Assembly: GCA_947503145.1 (NCBI GenBank)
Contig: CANNCP010000010.1
Span: 80,773 to 144,772, forward strand
Direction of reading: 5' to 3'
Origin: an uncultured Roseovarius sp.
Lineage (GTDB): Bacteria; Pseudomonadota; Alphaproteobacteria; Rhodobacterales; Rhodobacteraceae
DNA length: 64,000 nt
In this document: positions 51,625-61,221 of the stretch, one piece after another
Position numbering within the stretch: the first letter of the stretch is position 1
How the letters are laid out: every line of letters starts with the position of its first letter
Notes under the pieces: model-generated
The model's input: the letters and a program-made list of their open reading frames with translations, nothing else
The model's database searches: none
What the model was told of the DNA's origin: nothing
Translations under genes and position numbers: made by a program

Positions 51625-53025
51625 TCACACCGCGCGGCGCAGGTCCGGAACGGCCAGTTTTCCGCTCAGCGCGGGCGGCATCGGTCCGCCGGTGGCCCAG
51701 TCCAGCAATTCGACCGTATGCACGATGGGCACCGCTGTCGCGCCGCCGATCTGCATCATGCAGCCAATGTTGCCCGCCGCGATCACATCCGGCGATTTCG
51801 CCTCCAGGGTGCGGACCTTGCGATCCTTCAACTGCTTTGAGATTTCGGGCTGCATCAAGTTGTAGGTGCCCGCCGAGCCGCAGCACAAATGGCTGTCCGC
51901 AGGTTCCACCACGGTGAACCCGGCCCGCTTCAGCAGGTCCTTGGGATAGGTCCTGATCTGCTGCCCGTGCTGCAGCGAGCAGGCCGCATGATAGGCCACC
52001 GTGATCGCGCCATCCCCCTCGGAGTCGGGCAGCAAAAGCGACTCTGTTCCCGCCACGCCGCGCCGGGCCGCGTTACGGGTAAATGCGTCAGCGCCCTCCG
52101 GCAACAGATCGACCAGCAGTTCGGTCACATCGACAGCGATCTTCGACACCCGTGCGGCATCCTCCGCCAGCGCGTCGTTGCGGAACATGTGCCCATAATC
52201 CTTGACCGTCGTACCGCAGCCGGACGTGTTGATTACGACCGCATCAAGGCCACCGCCCTCCATTTCCGCGATCCAGGCGCGAATATTGCTGGCCGCCATC
52301 GCGTGGCTCTCGGTGGTCTTGCCCATGTGATGCGTCAGCGCCCCGCAGCACGCCGCACCGCGTGCCACCACCACCTCGCAGCCAAGCCGCGTCAGCAGGC
52401 GGATCGTGGCATCGTTGATATCGGTGTTCAGCGCCTTCTGCGCGCAGCCGGTCATCAGCGCCACGCGTTTTTTCACCTGCCCGCCGGGATCGGCAGACGG
52501 GAAACTCTGCGGGTCATCATTGCGGCTGACCGGGGGCACCCGTTTCGGGGCCATCTCCAGCATCGCACGCAACCGTGCATCGGGCATCAGACGGGCAAAG
52601 GGCCGGCCAATCCTGGCCCCCAAGAGCGCGATACGAAACCGCATGGGATAAGGCAGGATGCGCGCCAGCATCCAGCGCAACGCCCGGTCGCTCAGCGGGC
52701 GCTTGTAATTGGCCTCGATGTATTCGCGCGCGTGATCCACCAGATGCATGTAATGCACTCCCGAGGGGCAGGTCGTCATGCAGGCCAGACAACTGAGGCA
52801 TTTATCGATATGTCTCACGGTCTTGGCATCGGGAATACGGCTGTTTTCCAGCATGTCCTTGATCAGGTAGATGCGCCCGCGCGGGCTGTCCAGCTCATCA
52901 CCCAGCAGCTGATAGGTGGGGCAGGTCGCGGTGCAGAAACCACAATGCACGCAGGCGCGCAGGATCTCGTTTGAGCGGCGGATCGCGGGGTCCTTCAGCT
53001 GTGTCTCGGTAAATTCAGTGCGCAT
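51625..53025 (-). CDS. glcF: glycolate oxidase iron-sulfur subunit
   Basis: This 466-residue subunit has two 4Fe-4S ferredoxin clusters (ACVHCGFCTATCPTY near residue 30 and KCLSCLACMTTCPSG near residue 80) and two CCG domains, with GAACCGALTHHMGK and LCCGSAGTYNLMQPE. It carries electrons from GlcDE to the respiratory chain while glycolate is oxidised to glyoxylate. Its start lies 24 bases after the glcE stop in the operon glcD-glcE-glcF. Confidence 0.95.
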   Translation of the reverse strand: MRTEFTETQLKDPAIRRSNEILRACVHCGFCTATCPTYQLLGDELDSPRGRIYLIKDMLENSRIPDAKTVRHIDKCLSCLACMTTCPSGVHYMHLVDHAREYIEANYKRPLSDRALRWMLARILPYPMRFRIALLGARIGRPFARLMPDARLRAMLEMAPKRVPPVSRNDDPQSFPSADPGGQVKKRVALMTGCAQKALNTDINDATIRLLTRLGCEVVVARGAACCGALTHHMGKTTESHAMAASNIRAWIAEMEGGGLDAVVINTSGCGTTVKDYGHMFRNDALAEDAARVSKIAVDVTELLVDLLPEGADAFTRNAARRGVAGTESLLLPDSEGDGAITVAYHAACSLQHGQQIRTYPKDLLKRAGFTVVEPADSHLCCGSAGTYNLMQPEISKQLKDRKVRTLEAKSPDVIAAGNIGCMMQIGGATAVPIVHTVELLDWATGGPMPPALSGKLAVPDLRRAV

Positions 53026-53049
53026 CGCAATCGCCCCTTCTCGGCCCTG

Positions 53050-54183
53050 TCACGCCGCTTGCCCCATCAATCCCGGGTTCAGAATGCCGCGCGGATCGAA
53101 TCGCGCGCGCAGCCCAGCCTCCAATACGGCAAGCGGTGCAGCCAGCGGCTGGAACGCGCCCGGCCCTGCGCCCCGGATGCGCGTCGCGTGCCCGCCGACC
53201 TTTGCCACTGTGTCCCGGATCGCGCTCGCCTGGCTGCCTTCATCGACCCGCAGCCAGATCAGCCCGCCACCCCAGTCGTATATCGCCTCGGCCCCCGGCA
53301 CCTGCCCCACGACGCCGGGGGCATCGGTCGGCTTGACCGACACCCGCCAGACATCGCCCTTTTGCCCCCCGAACGGCGCCACGTCCCGGATGGCGGCCCA
53401 GTCGTCCGCAGCGCGGCCCGGGTCTGTTTCCAGCTCGAATGATCCATATTCAGCGAGCAGCAATTGCAGCGCCGCTGCCCGGTAGCGCACCGAATTCTCG
53501 AACCCTTCCAGCCGGATCATCGTGATCGGCGCGCCGTTCGGCCCCCTTTGCCGATGGGCTGCGCCGCTGACCTCATAGGGCGAGCCCAGCGCGCGGCACA
53601 GTACGGCAACGGCGCTTGCATCATCCAGCCCCTCCAGCAGCAGCGTACCGCAAAAACCCGGTTTCGGCAGCACCTTGAACGACAGTTCCGTCAAAACACC
53701 CAGCGTGCCGCGGCTCCCCGCCAGCAGTTTCACCAGATCATAGCCAGTGACGTTCTTCATCACCCGCCCGCCATTCGACACGATCTGCCCGGCACCATCG
53801 ACGAACCGCACCCCCAGCAGGAAATCACGCGCAGCCCCCACCTGAATACGGCGCGGCCCCGACACATTTGCTGCAAACACGCCACCAATCGTCGGCGTCC
53901 CATCTGTCCCCAACAACGTCCGGTGATCCATCGGCTCGAACGGCAGGCGTTGCCCCTCTTTCTCCAACGCCTCCTCCACTTCGGCCAGAGGCGTGCCTGC
54001 CTTGGCCACCATCGTCAGCGCGCCGGGCTCATAAAGGTCAATCCCGCGCATCGCCGACGTGCCGAGCACCTCTCCCTCTCGCGGCCCGCCAATCGACCGT
54101 GTACCGCCCCCCTCAATCCACAAGGGACCATTCGCGGCCTTGATCATCTCCGCCAGTTCGGCTTCTGTCTCTGGACGCATCAT
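53050..54183 (-). CDS. glcE: glycolate oxidase FAD-binding subunit
   Basis: This 377-residue subunit has an FAD_binding_4 domain with LWIEGGGTRSIGGP, DHRTLLGTDGTPTIGGVFAANVSGPRRIQVGAARDFLLGVRFV, and KNVTGYDLVKLLAGSRGTLGVLTELSFKVLP. It works with GlcD and GlcF as membrane-associated glycolate oxidase. Two ATGs stand in tandem at the start. The ribosome-binding purines (AAGAAGAA) come from a repeat element in the gap behind glcD. Confidence 0.94.
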   Translation of the reverse strand: MMRPETEAELAEMIKAANGPLWIEGGGTRSIGGPREGEVLGTSAMRGIDLYEPGALTMVAKAGTPLAEVEEALEKEGQRLPFEPMDHRTLLGTDGTPTIGGVFAANVSGPRRIQVGAARDFLLGVRFVDGAGQIVSNGGRVMKNVTGYDLVKLLAGSRGTLGVLTELSFKVLPKPGFCGTLLLEGLDDASAVAVLCRALGSPYEVSGAAHRQRGPNGAPITMIRLEGFENSVRYRAAALQLLLAEYGSFELETDPGRAADDWAAIRDVAPFGGQKGDVWRVSVKPTDAPGVVGQVPGAEAIYDWGGGLIWLRVDEGSQASAIRDTVAKVGGHATRIRGAGPGAFQPLAAPLAVLEAGLRARFDPRGILNPGLMGQAA

Positions 54184-54186
54184 GCT

Positions 54187-54254
54187 GTTTCTTCTTGCTC
54201 AAAATATCCTGGGGTGAACCTTGAAACCTTCAGGTTTCAAGGTGAGGGGCAAAG
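54187..54254. repeat. modular intergenic element between glcD and glcE
   Basis: Plus-strand order: TTCTTCTTGC, AAAATATCCTGGGG, hairpin CCTTGAAACC with GGTTTCAAGG (10 bp, 4-base loop), then GAGGGGCAAAGCCCC. The last module overlaps the glcD stop and encodes its final residues GLCPSP. Confidence 0.8.
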
Positions 54255-55697
54255 CCCCTGTTCCGCCGCGCTCCTCCGTGGCGCGCTTTCGGCCAATGGA
54301 AACACCTTGGCCGGGTTCAGCAGCCATCCGGGGTCGAACACATCCTTGACCGCCATCTGCATCTCCAGATCGACGGGCGCATATTGGTGGGTCATCAGGT
54401 CGCGTTTTTCGATGCCAACGCCATGTTCGCCGGTCAGGCAGCCGCCCACCTCGACACAAAGCTTCAGGATATCGGCGCCAAAGGCCTCGCACCGCTCCAG
54501 ATCACCGGGCTTGTTCGCATCATAGAGGATCAACGGATGCATGTTGCCGTCGCCCGCGTGAAACACGTTGCCCACGTCCAGCCCATAATCGCGGCTCATC
54601 TCGCCGATGCGGCGCAGCACAAACGGCAGTTGGCTGACCGGGATCGTACCATCAAGACACATGTAATCGTTGATCTGCCCCATCGCGCCAAATGCGGATT
54701 TGCGCCCCAGCCAGATTCTGGCACTCTCCTCGGCGGATTTGCTCTCGCGCAGTTCCACCGGATCGTGCCGCCGGGCGATCTCCAGGATGATCGCCAACTG
54801 TTCGTCGATCTCGGCGTCCGAGCCTTCTACCTCGACAATCAGCAACGCCTCGCAGTCCGGGTATCCCGCGCCGGCAAAAGCTTCGGTAGCGCGGATGCAG
54901 GGCCGGTCCATGAATTCGATCGCGACCGGCAGAACGCCCGCCTTGATGATGTCCGAAACGCAGGCGCCCGCCACCTCGTTGCTGTCGAACCCGATCAGCA
55001 CCGGCCGCGCCCCTTCGGGCTTGCGCAGGATGCGCAGGGTCGCTTCGGTCACGACGCCCAACTGACCCTCAGAGCCGCAGATGACGCCCAGCAGATCATA
55101 GCCCGCCGCGTCCAGATACGCGCCGCCGATTTCGGTCACGGTGCCATCCATCAGCACCATGGTCACGCCCATCAGGTTGTTGGTGGTCACGCCGTATTTC
55201 AGGCAATGCGCGCCGCCAGAATTCATCGCGATATTGCCCGCGATAGCGCAGGCCAGCTGGCTACTTGGGTCGGGTGCGTAGAAAAAGCCGTCCGCCTCGA
55301 CGGCGCCTGTCACGCTGAGGTTCGTGCGGCCCGACTGAACCCGGATGAACCGGTTTTCATAGTCGGTCTCCAGCACATCGTTCATCCGCGCCACACCCAG
55401 GATCACGCAATCTCCCGTGGGCAGCGCCCCGCCCGCCAGCGACGTGCCCGAACCGCGCGGCACCACCGGCACGCCCATCTCATGACACACCCGCAGCACG
55501 TCCGACACTTCACGCGTGCTGGCAGGCAGCACGACGGCAAGCGGCGGACATTTATAGGCGGTCAGTGCGTCGCATTCATAGGCACGGGTTTCTGCCTCGT
55601 CCGAGATCACCGCACCTGCGGGCAGCACCGCGCTCAGCTGTCTCACGATCTCAGGCTTGCGGGCCAGGATTCTTGCATCGGGCTGTGGCATTTCCAT
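54237..55697 (-). CDS. glcD: glycolate oxidase subunit GlcD (FAD-linked)
   Basis: This 486-residue catalytic FAD subunit oxidises glycolate to glyoxylate. Motifs: VPVVPRGSGTSLAGGALPTGDCVILG, RVQSGRTNLSVTGAVEADGFFYAPDPSSQLACAIAGNIAMNSGGAHCLKYG, GSEGQLGVVTEATLRIL, and the C-terminal VFHAGDGNMHPLI and GCLTGEHGVGIEKRDLM. After the domain end (DPGWLLNPAKVFPLAES) the last ~17 residues (APRRSAAEQGLCPSP) are non-conserved, and the final six come from the repeat element. The regulator is not adjacent. Confidence 0.95.
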   Translation of the reverse strand: MEMPQPDARILARKPEIVRQLSAVLPAGAVISDEAETRAYECDALTAYKCPPLAVVLPASTREVSDVLRVCHEMGVPVVPRGSGTSLAGGALPTGDCVILGVARMNDVLETDYENRFIRVQSGRTNLSVTGAVEADGFFYAPDPSSQLACAIAGNIAMNSGGAHCLKYGVTTNNLMGVTMVLMDGTVTEIGGAYLDAAGYDLLGVICGSEGQLGVVTEATLRILRKPEGARPVLIGFDSNEVAGACVSDIIKAGVLPVAIEFMDRPCIRATEAFAGAGYPDCEALLIVEVEGSDAEIDEQLAIILEIARRHDPVELRESKSAEESARIWLGRKSAFGAMGQINDYMCLDGTIPVSQLPFVLRRIGEMSRDYGLDVGNVFHAGDGNMHPLILYDANKPGDLERCEAFGADILKLCVEVGGCLTGEHGVGIEKRDLMTHQYAPVDLEMQMAVKDVFDPGWLLNPAKVFPLAESAPRRSAAEQGLCPSP

Positions 55698-56020
55698 CCT
55701 GTGCGCCTCCTCGGCCCCGTCAGTACGCCCAGGATGGGCGGCGTGCGGTCAATCATCAGTCTGCCCGCCCTTCGCTGGTGCAGGCAACGTCAAAATCTGA
55801 TTTGGTAATAAAATATAACCAACCTCACGCGCTGGCAAGGGCCGTTGTCACGGCCTGCACGCTCAGGGTGCATTGGTGCGTCTCCGTGTGATTTCACCCT
55901 CAGCGATTCAGCCTGCCATACCGACGCATCGCGAGTGCCGTCCGGCCCCGGCAGCAAACATGACAACACGCACACACAGACGTGAAAGCATGTCACGCCA
56001 ACATATCCTATATCAGGAGC
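55698..56020. promoter_or_regulatory. divergent glcD/secreted-protein control region
   Basis: This 323-base gap has no gene I can support. It includes TTGGT (55802-55806) and ACCAA (55818-55822), an inverted repeat across the AT-rich AATAAAATATA, in a good position for a glc operator. GntR/FadR-class regulators such as GlcC recognise TGGT/ACCA half-sites, but usually closer together, so this is only a candidate. Confidence 0.35.
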
Positions 56021-56395
56021 ATGACACGCTTTACCCTGACCTTTTGTGCGGCGCTCATGGCCGCCCCGCTCCTGCCCGCCACCGCCTATGCGGATGATCC
56101 GGAGATCACCGACGTGCACGTGGAAAAGGACGGGATGACCTGGCGGTTCCACGTCACGATCCTGCATCCCGATACCGGGTGGGACCATTACGCCGATGGC
56201 TGGGAAGTACTGGATGCGGACGGTCATGTGCTCGCCCTTCGCAAGCTGCACCACCCGCATGTGAACGAACAGCCCTTTACCCGCAGCATGGGCAACGTGA
56301 TGCTGCCCGACGGCACGCGCGAGGTCTATGTGCGCGCCCGTTGCTCGGTCGAGGATTGGACGGGCGAATCGACCGCCGTTCGCGTGCCTTACTGA
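56021..56395 (+). CDS. small secreted protein of unknown function
   Basis: This 124-residue protein has a signal peptide (TRFTLTFCAALMAAPLLPATAYA) with AGGAGC ahead of the ATG. The mature part is a single compact domain with DVHVEKDGMTWRFHVTILHPDTGWDHYADGWEVLD and LRKLHHPHVNEQPFTRSMGNVMLPDGTREVYVRARCSVEDWTGE. Conserved aromatic, His and Asp residues suggest a beta-sandwich periplasmic domain that may bind a metal or ligand. I do not recognise the family. Confidence 0.8.
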   Translation: MTRFTLTFCAALMAAPLLPATAYADDPEITDVHVEKDGMTWRFHVTILHPDTGWDHYADGWEVLDADGHVLALRKLHHPHVNEQPFTRSMGNVMLPDGTREVYVRARCSVEDWTGESTAVRVPY

Positions 56396-56428
56396 CCCCC
56401 ACGCCCTGCCCCCGGCGGCACGCGCGGC

Positions 56429-58477
56429 TCATCGCCGTCCTTCACGCAGCCAGCCGCCGATCACCAGCGCGGATACCAACAGCAACACCAGCCACGCGGG
56501 CAAGAGCGCGGATTGCGTCACGCTCTGCGTTCGGTAGGCCCCGCGCGGCGTGATCCCGAGCCAGGCGCGCCCTGCAGCCGGGCGGCCATGCCTCACCGCG
56601 CGGATGACCGGCACGCCGTCCTCCAGCGCACGCACACCGCCATTTGACGCGGCAATCACCTCTGCCAGGGGCGCGCCGCTGGCTATCGTTTCCTCGAATT
56701 CCACCGGGGCGGCGGGGCCAAGACCGATTACCGCCGACTGATCGCCGTTCTCCAGCCGGTAAAGGCCGATCACCGGCCCGTCATAGAGTGCCTCGAACCG
56801 CCCTGGCGATACTTCGGTCAGCGGCAGGTCGAGCGTGTCGCCCAGTGGCGTGGTGATCGTGACCGGCCCGACCGCCTCTGCCAGCGTGCGGCGGATGATG
56901 CGCATCTGCTGACCAGTCGCCTCGGCCCACAGTGCTTCTTCCTCCAACTCAGGTTCTTTCATCATCCAATGGGCGAGACGGCGCAGCAATTCCAGTTGCG
57001 GCCCGCCCCCCTCGTAGCCGCGATTCCACAGCCAGGCGTGATCCGAAGCCAGCAACGCCACACGCCCTTCGCCCACCCGGTTCAGGATCAGCAGCGGCGC
57101 ATCTTCGGCCCCCGTCATGACCACATCGCCAACCTCATCGGTCACTTCGATCTGACGCAGCCACCGGCCCCAGTCGCCCGCGTGCAGATCCTTCAACCCG
57201 GCGGTCACCGGGTGGCGCTGACCCAGGTCAGTCACCGTCGGGCGATACCCTTGGTCAATCACCCGCGCTGTCGGGCGGGCGGGCACGATCGCCTCCAGCG
57301 GCGAGCGGTAGATGCTGTCGGCGCTGGCAAAGTCCGGACCCGCCGCGATCAGCACCGCACCGCCGCCTTCAACGTAGTTGCGCACATTATCAAGGTAGAG
57401 CGACGGCAGAATGCCGCGCCGCTTGTAGCGGTCAAAGATGATCAGGTCGAAATCATTGATCTTCTCCAGAAACAACTCGCGCGTGGGAAAGGCGATGAGG
57501 CTTAGCTCGCGCACCGGCACGCCGTCCTGCTTTTCGGGCGGGCGCAGGATGGTGAAGTGCACCAGATCCACGGAACTGTCCGATTTCAGCAGGTTGCGCC
57601 AAGTGCGGCCGCCGGGATGCGGCTCTCCGGAGACCAGCAGCACGCTGAGCCGATCACGCACGCCGTTGATCTGCACCAGCGCGGAATTGTTCCGGTCGGT
57701 CAGCTCGCCCGCCACCTCGGGGACGGTGAATTGCAGCACGTTGCGCCCGCCATGCGGCAACACCAGCGGCAGGTCGATATCGCGCCCGACGGGCAGCTCG
57801 AACCGCTGCGGGGCTTCGCCGTCGACCGAGATATCAAGCTGTGCGCTCCCGGCATCTGCGGGCACCGCACCGCTATCCTCGATGCGGATCGTCAGGGTGA
57901 TCTCTTCGCCCAGAATGGCAAAGGCCGGGGCACCCGCAATGATCAGCCGCCGGTCCCAATCACCGCTGCGCCCGGTGTGCAGCAGGTGCATCGGCGCGGG
58001 CAGGGTCGGTGCACGGTCCAGATCATGCAGCCGCCCGTCGCTGAGTACAAAGACCCCGGCGATGCGCCCTTGCGGCTCTTCTGCCATTGCCTCGGCCAGC
58101 CCGCTCATCAGTTGGGTGCCGCTGTTGTCGGCCCCGTCGCGGACTGTAACGCGGCGTACTTCGGTGTTCTCGCGCGCCTCCAGCCGGGCGGCCAGAGTAT
58201 CTGCCGCCTCTGTCGTCATCTCGGCGCGCGCTCCGAGGTTCTGACTGGCACTGGCATCCTCGACGATCATGACGATATCACTGAGGGGTGCGCGGCCTTC
58301 CTGCTGATAGACCGGCCCGGCCAATGCAGCCAGCACGACCACAGCCCCCAGCGCCCGCAGCGCCCAGCCCGACAACCCGCGCCAGAGCGCCAGCGCGGTG
58401 CCACAGATCACCATGCCCGCCAACACCGCAATCAGCCATACGGGCAAGAGCGGCTCAAAGACCAGCGCCCCGGTCAT
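56429..58477 (-). CDS. large membrane protein with glutamine-amidotransferase-like domain (moxR operon)
   Basis: This 682-residue protein has two N-terminal transmembrane helices (PLLPVWLIAVLAGMVICGTAL and ALRALGAVVVLAALAGPVY), a von Willebrand-A-like region (DIVMIVEDASASQNL, IAGVFVLSDGRLHD), a Rossmann-like class I amidotransferase-type domain (LIIFDRYKRRGILPSLYLDNVRNYVEGGGAVLIAAG), and a C-terminal helix. It lacks the catalytic Cys of true amidotransferases. Its start overlaps the preceding gene by four bases (ATGA). In such operons this component and its partners are thought to act on the cell envelope. Confidence 0.8.
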   Translation of the reverse strand: MTGALVFEPLLPVWLIAVLAGMVICGTALALWRGLSGWALRALGAVVVLAALAGPVYQQEGRAPLSDIVMIVEDASASQNLGARAEMTTEAADTLAARLEARENTEVRRVTVRDGADNSGTQLMSGLAEAMAEEPQGRIAGVFVLSDGRLHDLDRAPTLPAPMHLLHTGRSGDWDRRLIIAGAPAFAILGEEITLTIRIEDSGAVPADAGSAQLDISVDGEAPQRFELPVGRDIDLPLVLPHGGRNVLQFTVPEVAGELTDRNNSALVQINGVRDRLSVLLVSGEPHPGGRTWRNLLKSDSSVDLVHFTILRPPEKQDGVPVRELSLIAFPTRELFLEKINDFDLIIFDRYKRRGILPSLYLDNVRNYVEGGGAVLIAAGPDFASADSIYRSPLEAIVPARPTARVIDQGYRPTVTDLGQRHPVTAGLKDLHAGDWGRWLRQIEVTDEVGDVVMTGAEDAPLLILNRVGEGRVALLASDHAWLWNRGYEGGGPQLELLRRLAHWMMKEPELEEEALWAEATGQQMRIIRRTLAEAVGPVTITTPLGDTLDLPLTEVSPGRFEALYDGPVIGLYRLENGDQSAVIGLGPAAPVEFEETIASGAPLAEVIAASNGGVRALEDGVPVIRAVRHGRPAAGRAWLGITPRGAYRTQSVTQSALLPAWLVLLLVSALVIGGWLREGRR

Positions 58478-61221
58478 TGGCCCAGCCTGTCGAGAAGTGC
58501 GGGCACATGCACCTGATCGGATTTGTAATTGCCGGTCAGCACATGCATCACCAGATTGACGCCAAAGCGGTAGGCCATTTCACGCTGGCGCTCACCGGCA
58601 TAGCCCCGCCCGACGGGAAACATCGCGTTGCCGCGTCCGTCCACCGCCCAGGCCGCGGCCCAGTCATTGCCGCCAATGACCACCGGCGTCACGCCATCGT
58701 TAAGGTTGCGAAACGGCATGCCCTCGACCTGCTCGGCATCAGGCGGCGACGCTTCGACCCAGACGGGACGGCCTGCGTGACGGCCCGGAAAATCCTGAAG
58801 CAGGTAGAATGTGCGCGTCAGTACGTGATCGTTTGGCACCTGCTCCAATGGTGGAACATCAAGAGATGCCGCCAGCTGTTGCAGCTTGGCTCCGTTGGGC
58901 GAGGCGGCGCCAAAACCGGCGATATCCGCGTCACGCGTATCGAACAGGATCATACCGCCGGTGCGCAGATATTGGTTCAGTTTCACATAGGCCTCTGCCG
59001 AGGGCTGCGGCTGATCGGGTGTTATCGGCCAGTAGAGTAGCGGAAAAAATGCCAGTTCATCGGTCCCCAGATCGACGCCGACCGGGTCCGCCGGTTCGAC
59101 CGACGTGCGAAAGAACAGCGTTTCGCTGAGGCCCAGCAGCCCGGCGCGCGCCATCTCGTCCAGCTTGCGGTCGCCGGTGATCACATGTGCCAGCGCCAGT
59201 TCCGACGTCAGCCCCTCTGGCGTCTGTTGCGCCGCTCCGCCGTCCGGCAGCATCAGCGCCACGGCCAGGATCAGCGCGGTGCGCGCAGGCCACAAACGCC
59301 CCGACAGCGCAAGCGAGGCCAAGATATCGGCGCTCAGCAGGATCAGCGACAACGCCAGCAGCCAGCCGCCCAGAGGGGCTTCTGCCACGCGGTCAAAGCC
59401 GGCGACGTTGACGCGCGCGGGCCAGACGACCGGGGCGAGCGTGTCCCCGGCGCCGATCACATTGCGCGCGATGCGGCGGCCGTCGGCATCGTCGTAGAGG
59501 CCGGGCTGCATGGCGCGGCCAAGCGGTGCTTCTACCAGTACCTCACCCGCGATGCCGGGCAGGTTGCCTGCATCCTTGAGCTCGCCGAACCCGTCCAGAA
59601 CCTGTGCCGGATGCCATATGGTACCGGTCAGCTCCTCGGCCGCGGGCATCTCGGCGGCAGAGGAAATCGCCAGCCGTTCCAGCATCCGCACAAAGAGGCC
59701 CGACAGCGGCAAGGTGGACCATTCGGCGTTGGCCGTGACGTGAAACAGCACAACCTGCCCCGCGCCGGCCTTCTTGCGCGTGACCAGTGGTGTGCCATCG
59801 CTCAGCTGGGCGATGACGCGTTCCGCGAGCGTCGGGTCAGGCTGCGCCATCACCTGTGCACTGACGGTCACATCACCGGGTACATCAAGGCCATAGAACG
59901 GACTGGCCTCGGGAAAGGGCGCCAGCGACTTGGGTGATCCCCAGCTCATCGCGCCGCCCACCGTGCGCCCACCCGCGCGCAGGCGCACCGGCATCAGCGG
60001 CGCCTCTTCGCTGCGCGACACGTCGCTGCCCGCAAGACGTGGCCCGGCAAAGCGCAGCAGCATCCCGCCCGCATCAACCCAGTCCAGCAGCGCCGCCTGT
60101 TCGGCCCCCGACAGGGTCGCCACATCGGCCAGAACAATGACATTGGGATTGGCGGGCAGAACATCCATCAGCGCGCCGTCCAGCAGATCGGCAGAGGGCT
60201 GCAACGCGCGCTCCAGGTAGTGCAACGGCGACAGCAGCTCCAGCCCCTCGCGGTCATCGCGGCCCGCGATCAATGCAACCTCGCGACGCTTCAGCCCGTC
60301 ATCGGTCAGGCTTGCCGCACCCGCATGATCCTGCCCGGCGATCTCGAACCGGGTCAGGCGCGCGCGCAATTCGGCAGGCAGGGTCAGCGCACCGGTGGCA
60401 CTGCTTGCGCCCGCCTCGAACCGCAGCGGCAGATCTGCCAGAACGCGGGGCGTGCCCGACGGGTCACGGCCATGAGCCAGTACGGTGATATCGCGCGCCA
60501 GCACGGTCTGGACCCGCTGCGCCGTCAGGACCAGCGCACCGTCGTCGACCCGCGCCGGGCCGAGCGCAAGTATGGGGCGGACGCTCTGGTACACCGTGAC
60601 CGGGCCGCGATCCTCCAGTGCCTGCAACAGCGCGGCCCGGCCTTCGCGTGCCAGCCCGTCGGACAGCCAGCGCGTCTCGAACGCTGTATCACCCAGCATT
60701 TCGGCCGCCTGCGCCATGTCGTCCGCACCCGGCTGCCACGCGGCGGGCACAAGGCCCGGCAGGCGGCTGCGCCAGCTATCGGCAGACTGAAACACCGGCG
60801 CGGCAGGCTCTGTCAGGCGCAGCAGCGCCACGGGCCGCGCCTCGCGCCCCGCCTCTGCCAGCATCGCGGACAGAAAGTCGCGCTGCGCGGGCCAGTCGCC
60901 CGCACTGGCCCAACTGGCATCCATGACGACCAGAAGCGGCCCGGTCTCGCGGCTCGCCGCATCCTCATTGGGGTTGAGCACCGGCCCGGCGAGGCCAATG
61001 ATCACCGCCGCGACAGCCAGCATCCGCAACAGCAGCAGCCACCACGGGGTCCGGTCGGTCACGCTGTCGTCGTCCTTGAGCCCCAGCAGCAGCGCCACGC
61101 CCGGAAACCGGCGACGGACGGGGGCGGGCGGCACGGCCCGCAGCAGCAACCACAAGACTGGCAGCAACGCGAGTGCGACCAGCAACCACGGCACGGCAAA
61201 ACCGATGGGGCCAATCATCAT
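58474..61221 (-). CDS. BatA-N / DUF4159 membrane protein (moxR operon)
   Basis: This 915-residue protein begins with the BatA N-terminal hairpin of two helices (IGFAVPWLLVALALLPVLWLLLRA and TPWWLLLLRMLAVAAVIIGLAG), then has a large periplasmic or cytosolic region with a vWA-like domain (LLVVMDASWASAG), two more central helices near residue 640 to 700, and a C-terminal DUF4159 domain with ELAFFPLLYWPIT and GGMILFDTRDADI, GVNLVMHVLTGNYKSDQVH. The start is the first of two ATGs and overlaps the DUF58 stop. Function is unknown. Confidence 0.82.
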   Translation of the reverse strand: MMIGPIGFAVPWLLVALALLPVLWLLLRAVPPAPVRRRFPGVALLLGLKDDDSVTDRTPWWLLLLRMLAVAAVIIGLAGPVLNPNEDAASRETGPLLVVMDASWASAGDWPAQRDFLSAMLAEAGREARPVALLRLTEPAAPVFQSADSWRSRLPGLVPAAWQPGADDMAQAAEMLGDTAFETRWLSDGLAREGRAALLQALEDRGPVTVYQSVRPILALGPARVDDGALVLTAQRVQTVLARDITVLAHGRDPSGTPRVLADLPLRFEAGASSATGALTLPAELRARLTRFEIAGQDHAGAASLTDDGLKRREVALIAGRDDREGLELLSPLHYLERALQPSADLLDGALMDVLPANPNVIVLADVATLSGAEQAALLDWVDAGGMLLRFAGPRLAGSDVSRSEEAPLMPVRLRAGGRTVGGAMSWGSPKSLAPFPEASPFYGLDVPGDVTVSAQVMAQPDPTLAERVIAQLSDGTPLVTRKKAGAGQVVLFHVTANAEWSTLPLSGLFVRMLERLAISSAAEMPAAEELTGTIWHPAQVLDGFGELKDAGNLPGIAGEVLVEAPLGRAMQPGLYDDADGRRIARNVIGAGDTLAPVVWPARVNVAGFDRVAEAPLGGWLLALSLILLSADILASLALSGRLWPARTALILAVALMLPDGGAAQQTPEGLTSELALAHVITGDRKLDEMARAGLLGLSETLFFRTSVEPADPVGVDLGTDELAFFPLLYWPITPDQPQPSAEAYVKLNQYLRTGGMILFDTRDADIAGFGAASPNGAKLQQLAASLDVPPLEQVPNDHVLTRTFYLLQDFPGRHAGRPVWVEASPPDAEQVEGMPFRNLNDGVTPVVIGGNDWAAAWAVDGRGNAMFPVGRGYAGERQREMAYRFGVNLVMHVLTGNYKSDQVHVPALLDRLGQ

